Below, one piece after another: positions 1-10,075 of a stretch of DNA of 64,000 nucleotides. Both the position numbers and the translations under genes were made by a program. A model generated the notes under the pieces. The model made no database searches and was not told the DNA's origin. It saw nothing but the letters and a program-made list of their open reading frames with translations. This stretch comes from Ilex aquifolium (lineage: Eukaryota > Streptophyta > Magnoliopsida > Aquifoliales > Aquifoliaceae), in assembly GCA_951799425.1 (NCBI GenBank), contig OX637392.1, positions 40,686,593 through 40,750,592 on the forward strand, read 5' to 3'. The first letter of the stretch is position 1. Every line of letters begins with the position of its first letter.

Positions 1-126
1 ACTCTCTATGACATCCAAAACTCATGACGCAAAAATAATTTCTTTGTCACCACATATATCTTCTAAGTATCTCCAACAGTGGCACACTCATTTCCCTATA
101 GCTCCCATATAAGATCTAATCCCTAA

Positions 127-138
127 GCTCTGATACCA
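127..138 (-). other. Primer binding site (Met-tRNA type) of a minus-strand gypsy element
   Basis: Read on the minus strand this is TGGTATCAGAGC, the standard plant site complementary to the 3' end of initiator methionine tRNA, used to prime minus-strand DNA synthesis. It lies three bases from the inner LTR end. Internal sequence of the element therefore runs left, off the window edge (1-126), and no gene part is visible there. Confidence 0.85.
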
Positions 139-141
139 AGT

Positions 142-1095
142 TGTCACGCCCCGAATTTCCACAAACTTGGGGAGTGCGTGAAAAGGAAGAAGAAAAGTAA
201 ATGAAATGTCATTAGGTTAGATAAATTGGTTTCTCATTCATTTCCCATGTTTTCCCAAAGTTTTTCAAACCACTTTTCTTCCATTTTTAGCCTATTTCTT
301 CAAGGTTTCTAAACCCCCCTTTTTGACATCCTTCCCACCTATTTAAAAGGTGTCTTACACACTTAACAAGTCTTTTAATTTTTCATAAAATTTTGACATA
401 ACCTCCTTTGTTTTTCAAGCCTTTTTCCCACCTAATATTCACAATATTTCATATGCATAAGTACATCACAACCCACCCTCACTAGGTGGCCACAACCCAT
501 GTAAATTAAACATACATCCCTTGTTCTCAACATACACATAGAAAGACAAGAAAACTTAAACCTATTACCAACTTAGTAAAATATCATACCTAAAATGGTT
601 TTTCTCAAACCAAGGGAGTTGTGTTCGCTTTATAGTCGAACCGATCAGTGAGAATATAGCCCTTGTTGAGAGGAACAACTTCTTAGAAGGAAGTCTTGCA
701 AGAATCTTGACCTAGTAATGAGTTTTGGTGGCTTGAAGCTTGAAGAACCTAGGATTTTTCTTCCTTTTTCCTCCAAAAACATGTACTGCTCTATCTCCAG
801 GCCAAATATTGATATTTTTACACTAAAAGGTCTGTATTTATAGTGGAGGGCAAAGGTGCAAAATGACCCTTTTGCCCTTGATGAATCCGGGACCCCGTTA
901 CACTGCAACTCGTCCCGAAACGTCTCAATTCAACATTTAATTTTAACCAAAGTTCATAAAATTATTTTAAATGAAAATTTTCAAGAAAATATATTTTTGA
1001 TAGTGGCCGGGTTTGGTCGGTCCCACTTAGGCCGCTCGAGATGCCATTTTCGTCCAATTTTTTAAACTGTTTCCGTTTAGGCTCAAATTTACACA
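142..1095 (-). mobile_element. LTR of a Tekay/Del-like gypsy retrotransposon (right edge uncertain)
   Basis: The LTR starts on the plus strand at TGTCACGCCCCG, so on the minus strand it ends CGGGGCGTGACA next to the Met-tRNA primer site. This end is typical of chromovirus (Tekay/Del) LTRs. A TATA box (CTATAAATA, minus strand) lies at 835-843 and fits transcription leftward into the element. The right end is not certain: TTTACA at about 1088-1093 would give a TG start on the minus strand, but no target duplication was identified. Sequence past about 1150 belongs to a different element, so this LTR probably abuts or interrupts it. Confidence 0.65.
835..843 (-). promoter_or_regulatory. TATA box in the minus-strand LTR
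   Basis: CTATAAATA on the minus strand. It is the only strong TATA-like site in this LTR and points toward the primer binding site, as expected for the U3/R promoter. Confidence 0.5.
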
Positions 1096-1149
1096 GTATG
1101 TGTATTTTAACATTATAAGCATATTTCTCTTCTATGGAATACTCAAATT

Positions 1150-1599
1150 ATGCTCCTAAACATGACCTACACCTAAATGATGCATATATGCAGTGTCCTA
1201 CCGACAAATTGTGCATGAATAGTGCCTTACCGGCAAAACTGAAAATTTTGTCATCACTTTTCAGATCTCTACACTAATTTTTGCATAGAATAAATAACTA
1301 TGGAAAATAAATGTGCAGGATCTAAGTCGAAATTGAGGGTTGGGTGTCCCAACGACCATGCTGATAACTTACTTTAACCAGTAATCCCACATACACATCT
1401 GTTCAACTGAAGTTTGTGGGTAGCTTCACTGAAAACCCTCACGAGACAAAACTCATCCGCTAGGGTAAACCTAGTGGTTTAACTGCTTGTTGTATACGCT
1501 AAATGCAACCGGATGACCTATGAAAAAGGCATTATAAATAGATTTTTATTCAATTGTTGTAGTATTTACTAGAGACTAGCAATATTTAGGTTGGGGGTG
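1150..1599 (+). mobile_element. 3' internal tail of a plus-strand Athila-like gypsy element, with polypurine tract
   Basis: This noncoding stretch precedes an LTR. It resembles the reverse complement of 20421-21800, the tail of the second Athila-like element. Shared blocks include ACCCTCACGAGAC followed by a CTCATCC...CTAGGG segment, and a TGCCTTACCG block. It ends in the polypurine tract AGGTTGGGGG (1588-1597) directly before the LTR. Nothing from gag, pol or the env-position ORF precedes it; the element is cut off near the Tekay-like LTR on its left. Confidence 0.7.
1588..1599 (+). other. Polypurine tract before 3' LTR
   Basis: AGGTTGGGGGTG lies immediately before the LTR start TGATTAGTAG. 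It would prime plus-strand DNA synthesis. The same core occurs in the second Athila-like element at 20408-20420 and twice as an internal copy (7311-7323 and 23828-23839, both minus). Confidence 0.75.
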
Positions 1600-1781
1600 T
1601 GATTAGTAGTTAAAATTAGCATATCACTATGCCTTTTTAAGACTAATTATACTTTGATGGAGTTTAAATGATGACATTTCAGTTCTTAAAGTAAACAAGG
1701 GCTCAAGGGCAACAAATATCAAACTTGAATGCAACACCAGCATATTGGGGGACAAAATTGAAAAAGCTTGAAACAAAGCAA

Positions 1782-2165
1782 GAACGTTCGAATGCCAACT
1801 CACGTTCGAACGTTCCCTTGAACTATTTGAAGACCATACTGCTGACATATGGCGTGTTGCAGACGAGAAGAAAAACATTTGAAGTACTTGAGTACCACAT
1901 TCGAACGCCCAATGCCTTTCGAACGTTCTCCTCCACTATTAAGGAACAGGCTAATGAGTGCAGAAGCAGTGGTTCAAAGCGTATGGAAGTAGATCTCCAG
2001 AAGACCACAGGCCACTTGAGTGGAAAGATCAAACACCATCTGGCGTTCGAACGCCCATCTAGCACAGACAAAAGCAACGTTCGAACGGCAAACAACGTTT
2101 GAACGCTCATCAAGCAAAGACAATAACAACGTTCGAATGCCAGACAACGTTCGAACGTTGTCCCA
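1782..2165 (+). repeat. Cluster of CGTTCGAACG palindromes in the LTR
   Basis: Copies of the dyad CGTTCGAACG, or one-mismatch versions, are seen near 1783, 1803, 1898, 1917, 2043, 2077, 2095, 2130 and 2150. They sit upstream of the LTR TATA box, in the U3 position. Several are paired with centres about 18 bp apart. The same dyad clusters at 6123-6420 and 16110-16320. Confidence 0.8.
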
Positions 2166-2275
2166 AGATAGGCGGCAGAGTGGTTGTTCTTCTCTCTGGA
2201 TATTGGGACTTTCACTTTGACTTTGGAGGCCTTGTACTATTTCTCCACACTACCTTGCCCCCCTCCTCTCCTTGC

Positions 2276-2284
2276 CTATAAATA
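2276..2284 (+). promoter_or_regulatory. TATA box in plus-strand Athila-like LTR
   Basis: CTATAAATA lies about 110 bp downstream of the palindrome cluster and points into the R/U5 part of the LTR. Confidence 0.55.
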
Positions 2285-3471
2285 CTCCCATTGTGGGAGC
2301 TTCAAAAGCAGGTCTTGGAGTTGGTTCTTGGACAAGACCAACATTTTCGTATGTTGTTAGTCTTAGACTTAGGTTTATAATTACATGCATAGAGGGAGAT
2401 AGATCATCTTTTGGTTGAGGAGGAAACCCTCCAAAAGTGACTAGTTTTCTTCTACTTTCAATATTTGTTTCATTCACTTCCTTTGCTTGAGCTTCTTTCT
2501 TCCCTTAGAGGAATGAAACTCTTCCATTTTTCTAGAGCTTTGCCAAAGCTGTGAAGGGTGGAACGTGATTCATTCATTCTTTGTCAAATATCGGCTCCTT
2601 ACTTATTGTGTTTTACCTTGTACTTCCTCTACTTGGAGGGATTAGCATCACTCACTTTTCTAACTTTACCAAAGCCATGAAGAGTGAGTAGTTTCTCATT
2701 CACTCTTTAGTGAGAGGTGATGGACATGTATAAATTATCCAAAAGTTATATCTGTGCATTTTCATTTATGCTTAATGCTTTATATTCCCCTTGCTTATTG
2801 AATGATTGATTGCATCTAGCAAAGCTAAGGTACTTTGTATAACCATGAGTGTTTTCTTTAACATAGATAACTCTTGCATAGAAAAACTCATCGGTTCAAG
2901 GCAAGTACCCCGGCTAGATCTTCATGACTACCCTTCAATCATCCCCATTATTGTGCTTCAATTAATGAATGGAAATGGAATATTAATGCCATGGTTGGAT
3001 GCCTTGTAGAAACACTTGCTTGTTTGTAGACGGGTTAAGTCTCGGCACAGACAATTCTTGTAAACTTCTAGAAAGACATCGGAATCATGTTTTTAATTCT
3101 CACAATCCACCTTTATCTTTCGATTAACTTGCCGTTGACACGGGAGTTTATTGAGTTATCAAGCACAAGTATAATAAACAGAAATATTAACTACATATCA
3201 AGATCCTCGAACTAAAGAGTGACCTTTTTACATTTGATCTTATCTTATATTCTGTCTAGAAAACCTTCTTGGAAAGAATCTTATATTCTGTTCAGGACAT
3301 CCCATACGTCACACAACTTCAAATCTCAAGGGTTACAACCACTAGGTCTCCGCCACTGCTTACCTCAAAACACCAACAAGAGTTTCCTATGGATTCGACT
3401 CCGGACTCAAACCAGATTATTACTACAGCTTGACCGCCTGCACTTGGGTGTACACATTTTGGATCAAGTCA

Positions 3472-4870
3472 GTTTCCCAAACACTTCTCTATCATAGGTA
3501 CGTACTTTATGCAAAAATAAACACTTGTTACATTGAAATTTGAAATTCCCTATGTGATAAGAATAATCAATCTAGTGACAAGAATTATTATATAACAAAC
3601 ATTCTTCTTTACAACCTTCCATGGGTTGCTCTGATTTCACAAACCTTTCTTAGAATGCCCTCAGCAAAAATTCCCTCTGATTATAGTGACTTTCTCTCAA
3701 AGAAACATGTTATCAGAAGAATGTAAATTGCAAATTCACATGCAAAAAAATTACGGGAGTGAAATCCAAGAAAAACAGACTAATCATGTTTGGCATAATC
3801 TAATGGAGGAATATTGATACAAATAAAGTAACACTATTAACATACTCCAAATTTTGATTGACTTTCTACACCTACATCAGACCCGAGAACAATTAAGGAT
3901 TTTTTCAGGTTATAATCTGGCCAGGGACGAGTGGTTAAAGAAATGACGGATGAGAAGAGTTCAAAATGGGTTATCCAATTCCGTTATAATTCTGCACATT
4001 CTGTCATTTTCTTTATCTTGTCTTTGGAAAACTCATTCGTGCTTTTCTCTCTTTTTTCTCTTTTCATTTCATTCCCTTTTTCTTTCAAATCATAATTCTT
4101 TGGCTTGATTGACTTCTTTTGTATTTTCTTTCTGTCTTTACTCATCTCCTTCTACCCTTTGTTTGCCCTTTTTCCCTTTTCTTCTCTTTTTTCATATCCA
4201 GAAAGTCTACTTTTTAGAAAATGTGCAGGAAAATTAGATAACGCAGGTAGGGATTCAGATTTTTTTTTTTTGGCTTGGTCAAAGACATGGTTGTACCAAA
4301 AAGAATTATCATTTTGAGGCTCAATCATGGTTGACAAGAGATTATGTATCAATAGAAATGGATAAAGCTAAAAAAAAAATTAAAAAATGGCGTAAATTCC
4401 TTTCTCAGGATGTGCACATGTATTTGTCATGTGAACAAGTTATTTGTGTGATACATCAATATACTGTTTTATTTTTATCAATAAAAAAACAATCTTAATG
4501 AGATTACTCAAGGATAGAAAGTGAAAAACCTTACTTGAGTAAGTGTTGATTTTCTCTCAAAAGTATCACAAGGCTCAAAAGCTTACCACGAAATTCTTCA
4601 TTATCTCCACTGATTATGTTAGGTTTTCAAAGAATGTCGGTTATATCTCAATTCAATTTTCAAGCCTGGTTATTCTACACTCTCTTAAGAATAACAAATA
4701 CTAATGTACATTTGATATTTAAGAATAGAAAATACTATTTTTCAAGGAAATGAGCTTTTTCACTTTGGATTTGTTTGATTGGGTGTCAAAACAATCCTGT
4801 GTTTAGTCACTTTAGCAAGTAATCTTAATATTGACATCAGTCCCATCGATCTATAACAAATAACAATGGA
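3472..4870. other. No gene seen; AT-rich spacer with pyrimidine-rich tract
   Basis: Sequence between two oppositely oriented Athila-like segments. A run of T- and CT-rich sequence spans about 4037-4100. No coding segment with recognisable protein similarity is visible, and neither a polypurine tract nor an LTR end of the minus-strand element to the right can be found here. Confidence 0.5.
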
Positions 4871-5131
4871 ATGCTGAAATCTAACACAAGCAAATGTAAT
4901 AAAGCTAACATCATTCATTTCAAAACATCTCATAGTTCAAAACAAAAATACTTAAATAATCCAAAACAAACAAAACACACATTAAACCAAAAGAACAAAA
5001 ATCCATCACAATCTCTCGCCGCTCAAGTGCCTGAAGGTCCACCAGCTGTGACCTTGGCTTCTTCTGAATGACACTTTATTCAAAATCCCCATAGGCTTGA
5101 GCATTTCCATCTCTGATCTGATCTTCACTCC

Positions 5132-5894
5132 CTAGTCCATACATATCTCCGTCACTAGTGTTCCGAAGGGGAGTGAATTTCTGTTAGCATCGCACCCCTT
5201 GATCATCTCCGAGAAGATCAAAGAGGGAAGGTCAATTCTATGGTTCTTCCTTATCACGTATAATAGTCGAGCCATGTCGGGAAGGATCTCATTCTTCCGT
5301 CCAATGGGGGCAAAGTTGGAAACGGCAATCAAGTTGAGCATTTTATACTTGTGTGTCACCTCTCCTTGCTTAAGGAATCGTCTACCTCCCCATCTAAAGG
5401 TCATCAGTCTCGTCAACTCAACCCCCACCACATCCAAGTCCACATCTTTCCTCGGAGGGTAGTTAGGCCTTGGTAGCCGTGGTACTGGCCTCAACTCCAA
5501 GATAGCCTCCTCATCCATGTTGATGTGAGTAACCCTCACATACGTTTTCATAGCTCCGTTCACTACCTCAGCGTTGGAGTAAAATTTCCTCACAACCTCC
5601 TTCACCGCCTCTCCTCCATTTCTCAAACAACCCTCCCAACCCCTCGCTTCCATATTCGCCAAAATCCCCAACTCCGGAAAATCAAACAACTCAACAGTCC
5701 TTTCACAAACAATAGCTTGATTTTGGAAAAAAATTGTCATACCTATCGGCCTTGAGAGCATTGGGGAAGCGAGTGCGAACATATCTACGAACCAATGGTG
5801 GCCTTCCATCCCTCTCCTCGATGACCTTCTCCAAAAAGTTTGGCTCTTGATTTGCCCCCTTTTGTCTAGCAGGCATTTTCATCCTTGGGGGCAT
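5132..5894 (-). pseudogene. Env-position ORF of Athila-like element (putative plant transposon protein)
   Basis: About 250 codons starting at MPPRMKMPARQK (5894), with one frame change near 5725 and then an open stretch to 5132. It matches the type of protein found downstream of integrase in Athila-like elements, often annotated as putative plant transposon protein. Recognisable parts are the N-terminal PPLVRRYVRTRF segment, a central WEGCLRN segment and a C-terminal block with LLYVIRKNHRIDLPSLIF. The related ORF at 22557-23264 shares the last block (LYAITSSLSIDLPFYIV). I see no clear signal peptide or membrane anchor, so 'env' describes position only. The leader upstream (5900-6430) is rich in CGTTCGAACG palindromes. 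Confidence 0.75.
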
Positions 5895-6119
5895 TTTCGA
5901 ATTTTAGGGGTTTAGCAGAAAAAAAAACTTGAACTTCTTTGGTTAAAAGTGAGAAATGAGATGGAAAAGGGGTTTGGGTGTTTGATTTTGGATCAAAAAT
6001 GAGAGGGAATGAGTTTTGGGAGCTTGGGTAGTGGAACGGGCAAGCTAGGGTTTGGGACTTTGAAAGAGTTTTGGGCGTTCTGAACTGGAGAAGACGAACC
6101 AGATATTTATATCCAGACA

Positions 6120-6425
6120 GCCGACGTTCGAACGTGACCACAGTTCGAATGGTTATAGAAGAATTTTTAAAAGGAAGTTTGAACGTGGAACTGGCGTTCG
6201 AACTAAGGTTGCTCCCAGTACTTTGGTTTTCTGCATAGATCAAAAAGTACTGTAAGCTCCTATAGTTCGAACATGAAATGGAGTTTGAACGTGGATTCTA
6301 AGTTCAAACGTCCATCTGGCGTTCGAACTAAGGCTGGTTCCAGTACTTTGGTGTTTCTGCAAAAACCAACATGTACTGTAAACTTCTATTGTTCGAACGT
6401 GAATTGGCATTCGAACGCCCAATAA
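6120..6425 (-). repeat. CGTTCGAACG palindrome cluster in the env-ORF leader
   Basis: About ten copies or near copies of the dyad are seen near 6124, 6143, 6176, 6195, 6263, 6284, 6303, 6320, 6390 and 6408. They fall largely into pairs whose centres are 17-19 bp apart, for example 6176/6195, 6303/6320 and 6390/6408. The cluster lies 230-530 bp upstream of the env-position ORF start. The same dyads occur in the LTRs of this family. Confidence 0.8.
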
Positions 6426-6429
6426 AATC

Positions 6430-7310
6430 AAAATTATATATATATTTACATACACATTTCTATACACAAAAATTGAAAGAAGCCTAAATTCATAAATAGG
6501 GCTTGGAAAAATATGGCGTCTCAGGATAAGTTCCTACCCACACTACAATTTCGTTGGTATTTTAGGACATTTCTTACTCGGCCCACATCTTTATTTTAAC
6601 AAAAATAATTTGTACATCTAACAAAAAGGATATTTACATTTTTACAAAAGAAGTTCGGACCATTGACCTTCATTCCAAAAAAACATGCTTTTCCTACAAC
6701 TTTGTTAAGAAGAATTCTAATCCGAGTCTTGTTTTGTCTCCATGTCATTTGAAAAATCAGTGACTCTTTCAATTTCTTGTCGCACATAATGTGTAAGTAC
6801 ATGAATAGTATAGTATGGCGTCTCAAGAAATTCCTTACTCTACCCATACACTATCTAGTTAACCGATCAAGTGCGTGACCAGAAATTAGTTCAGAACATT
6901 AATTGTATTCCTTCATGTGAAAGATCCTGCTACATTGTTTATATGCACCAAGTCGTTCAGCACGACGACGTTTAGCAAAAGTGCTTCTTCCACACAGTGG
7001 TTTCGTTTGCTCTTCTCGAATTTCAATTTTTCTCATTAATCTTGCCTTTTTTATTATCGTAGAATGTACATTAGATGGAAATGTGCGTAATACGCCTAAA
7101 ATGAACCAAAAGATCTGATCATCCATGTTTGCAAAGCTTAAGACACTCTATCTGGTTCTTTAACGTTTGCTAGTCATAAAGACGATTGAAGCAACCTTTA
7201 AAGACATGATCATTTTTTTTTATTAATTACTATGCAGACTATATAAATACGAAATAAGATCAAAACAAAATTTTAAAAGCACAGAGCTACGTAAATACGA
7301 ACTGTATTTA
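6430..7310. other. Noncoding internal region between integrase and env-position ORF
   Basis: No recognisable coding sequence. An imperfect direct repeat beginning TATGGCGTCTCA and ending in TACCCA occurs at 6513-6540 and 6814-6845. Confidence 0.4.
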
Positions 7311-7346
7311 TCACCCCCAACCTAAACTGAACATTGTCCTCAATGT
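7311..7346 (-). promoter_or_regulatory. Internal polypurine tract with adjacent inverted repeat
   Basis: On the minus strand an inverted repeat ACATTG-AGGA-CAATGT (7346-7331) is followed by AGGTTGGGGGTGA (7323-7311). The same arrangement, with a different 4-base loop, occurs at 23828-23862 in the second Athila-like element. It copies the core of the 3' polypurine tract, so it may act as a second plus-strand priming site or as an RNA hairpin at the pol/env boundary. Confidence 0.65.
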
Positions 7347-7816
7347 TTCGGATTTACCAATATATGCAAAGTGGTTTTAGGGTTGAGAGAGATCTGTTCA
7401 TCTACAGAAGCCCTACAAACAAGATACACATTTAATCATCTTTACAAAAATCAGGGTTTCGATTAGCATGAAAACCCTTATGCGTAAATCCAAAAAGAAT
7501 AAGGAAACCCATGAGTAAATACAGAACTAAAATACAAAACATAAAACAAAGGATGGTATTTGTGGAGTGTGTAGCCATAGAGTTTGCAGAGGGTGAAACA
7601 TCACAGAGAAAGAGGAAGAAGAAGAAGACAGGCAGAGTGAAAAAAGGATTAGGGTTTGGAGGCCTTATAAAGGCGTTCGTTCGGGTAGGGTTGGGTTGGG
7701 TTGAATTTTTCATGACCCAACCCTTCTTCGTGTTGGCAGCCCCGAATCTATTCAGAATATTCTGGATCTATTAGAAAAATGGATTCCATATCCTTAATAA
7801 ACTCTTTGTAAAATGG
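7347..7816. other. Noncoding tail after integrase
   Basis: A 93-codon minus-strand frame (7713-7432) with a hydrophobic middle exists here. It has no recognisable family and is absent from the equivalent place in the second element, so it is not called as a gene. Confidence 0.4.
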
Positions 7817-8976
7817 TTATAACCGTTGACCATTAACAGTAAAAATATTAACATTTGACAGATTCTCTACCTCCACTACTCCATTTCCAAACACTAGCCT
7901 TACAATGTAAGGCCTAGTCCATCTTGACATCAACTTACCACGAAACAGACGGAGCCTTGAATTGAATAGGAGGACTTTCTGGGAAGGAGCAAAGGATTTT
8001 CTCACTATGTTTTTTTCATGAAAAACTTTCATCATTTCTTTTGCAATTTTAGCATTGTCATACGCCTCATTCCTCAATTCTTCTAACTCATTGAACTGAT
8101 GTTTTCTTGATATTCTTGCCTTGTCCAAGTCAAAATTCATGGTTTTAATGACCCAGTATGCTCTGTGTTCCAATTCAACATGTAGGTGACAAAGTTTTCC
8201 ATAAACTAATTGATAAGGAGACATACCCAAAAAAAATTTAAAGGCAGTGCGATATGCCTAGAGTGCATCAGTTAGTCGTAACGACCAATCTTTACGGTTT
8301 GGGTTTACCATTGTTTCTAAAATCATTTTTATCTCCCGATTAGCCAATTCAGCATGTCCACTAGTCTATGGATGATAAGGGGTTGTAACTTTATGAGAAA
8401 TTAAATATTTTTTCATCAGATTCCAAAAAGGACGATTGTAAAAATGAGCACCCCCATCACTTATAATGAATTTAGGAATTCCAAACCTGGATAATATATT
8501 TTCTTTTAAAAATTTGATCACTATTTGGTGATCATTATTTCGGCATGGAATTGCTTCAACCCATTTGGACACATAATCAACGGCCACTAAAATATATAGA
8601 TAGCCAAAGGATGGGTAAAATGGTCACATGGAATCGATGCCCAACAATCAAAAACGTCAATTACTAGTATGTGGTTCAAGGGCATCATGTTTCTTTTAGA
8701 AAATACTCCCTAACCTTTGACACCTATCACATGTTAGACAGAAGGCATGAACATCTTTAAAAAGTGTCGGCCAATAAAATCCACATTGCAAGATTTTTGC
8801 AGCGATTGTTTTACAGCGGTTTTTTTAGACGAAAAATGGTCACCACATGCTTCAGAATGACAAAAAGAAATTACCTCTCTGATTTCTTAATTTGGGATAC
8901 AACGCCTTATGATTTGATCCTTACAGTATTTAAACAAGTATGGATCCTCTCAAAAGAAATTACGAGCTTCCCTTAA
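7817..8976 (-). pseudogene. Integrase domain, Athila-like element
   Basis: The C-terminal part of pol. A zinc-binding segment with CLTCDRC lies near 8710-8740. The catalytic core has the first Asp in MAVDYVSKWVEAIP (start of the open stretch at 8587) and the second in IISDGGAHF. The Glu region follows PYHP, where a stop lies in frame; it reads [10 protein letters not shown] and supplies the Glu. A C-terminal block [11 protein letters not shown]...[10 protein letters not shown] ends with [11 protein letters not shown] at 7817. Stops and frame changes break it. It would have inserted element DNA into the host genome. Confidence 0.85.
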
Positions 8977-9480
8977 AAATTTCTTTTTGTCCATCATGTT
9001 AAAGGAAGGGGGAAATGTACCAATGGCGAGGAAGTTAGCAATATCAGCATACCATGGTGTTTCCATGATTGTGAACAATTGTTCATCAAGAAAATTTTCA
9101 TTGATTGGTAGCATGTCCTCATGAAATTCATATGTCAGCCTGGATAGATGATCTGCCACTACATTTTCGACCCCTTTTTTGTCCTTGATGATTATGTCAA
9201 ATTCTTGCAATAAGAGAATCCATCTCAAAATTCGTGGTTGTCAGCAAGAACTTCAATGCTGCATGATTAGTAAACACAATGGCAGGTAAACCAACAAGGT
9301 AAGAACAAAATTTTTCTAGAGCAAAAACCACAGCAAACAATTCTTTTTCAGTTGTTGAATAATTAATTTGAGCATCATTCAGAGATTTGCTTGCATAGTA
9401 AATCACATAAGATTTTTTATTCTTCCTTTGACCCAATACTGCTCCCACAACATAGTCACTTGCATCACACATCAATTCAA
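8977..9480 (-). pseudogene. RNase H domain, Athila-like element
   Basis: Starts MMCDASDYVVGAVLGQR, followed by YYASKSLNDAQINYSTTEKE and AVVFALEKFCSYL: the LTR-retrotransposon RNase H pattern with the Asp (CDAS) and Glu (TEKE) present. A frame change near 9200 leads to the connection segment with [12 protein letters not shown], which contains the late Asp. It would have degraded RNA of the RNA/DNA hybrid. Confidence 0.85.
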
Positions 9481-10070
9481 AGGGTAGAGTCTAGTCTGGA
9501 GGCTGTATTATTGGAGCAGAAATTAACATTCCTTTAAGCTTATCAAAAGCTTGTTGGCATGCTTCATTCCATACAAAAGTTACATCCTGACTTAGGAGAT
9601 GACACATGGGTTTTGATATGGTACTAAAATCTTTGATGAATCTCCTATAAAATCCTGCATGCCCTAGAAATGATCGGATATCTTTAATAGTTTTGGGTGT
9701 AGGCAAATTGCCTTTCAGATCTATTTTTGCTTTGTCAACTTTTATACCGTCAGATAACACAATGTGACCCAAAAACAATTCCTTGTGTTACCATGAAATG
9801 ACATTTCTCCCAATTAAGCACCAGATTGGTCTCCTTACACCTTATCAAAACTTTTGTTAGACACAATTCAAATGAATCACCATACAAAGAAAAATCATCC
9901 ATGAATACTTCCAAAAATATTTCCACCATGTCACTAAACAAACACAACATGCACCTTTGAAATGTTGTAGGAGCGTTACAAAGTCCAAATGACTTCCTTT
10001 TAAATGCAAAAGTACCGAATGAGCATGTAAATGTTGTTTTCTCTTTGTCATCAAGTGTTATTTCAATTTG

Positions 10071-10075
10071 ATTGT
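10071..10075. repeat. Left target site duplication of solo LTR (ATTGT)
   Basis: ATTGT occurs directly before TGATTGATGG and again at 11911-11915 directly after GTGCTCATCA: a perfect 5-bp duplication as produced by gypsy/copia integrases. Confidence 0.85.

Larger units (their letters stand above)
1600..3471 (+). mobile_element. 3' LTR of an Athila-like gypsy element (1872 bp)
   Basis: The LTR begins TGATTAGTAG after the polypurine tract and ends GGATCAAGTCA. It is the same family as the LTR at 14983-16505 but in the opposite orientation. Shared blocks include the end with TTGGGTGTACACATTT, the GAGTGA...CTTTAC blocks and the TTTGATGGA block near its start. A TATA box CTATAAATA lies at 2276-2284. 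Upstream of it, 1780-2165 holds about nine copies or near copies of the palindrome CGTTCGAACG. The sequence after the LTR (GTTTC) does not match the bases flanking the opposite LTR, so no target duplication links the two. Confidence 0.8.

Noticed and set aside
2020-2281. Overlapping short frames rich in 'ERS' and 'NVRT' residues
   Set aside because: They result from the CGTTCGAACG palindrome repeats in an LTR.
4105-4352. Short frames on both strands in the T-rich region
   Set aside because: Low-complexity pyrimidine tract; no start context or similarity.
1782-6425. CGTTCGAACG as a tRNA-gene type B box (GTTCGAA core) or heat shock element
   Set aside because: No A box upstream and flanks do not match GGTTCGANTCC; heat shock elements need GAANNTTC spacing, which is absent.
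7432-7713. 93-codon minus-strand frame with a hydrophobic middle after integrase
   Set aside because: No family recognised, and nothing comparable at the same place in the second element; likely chance.
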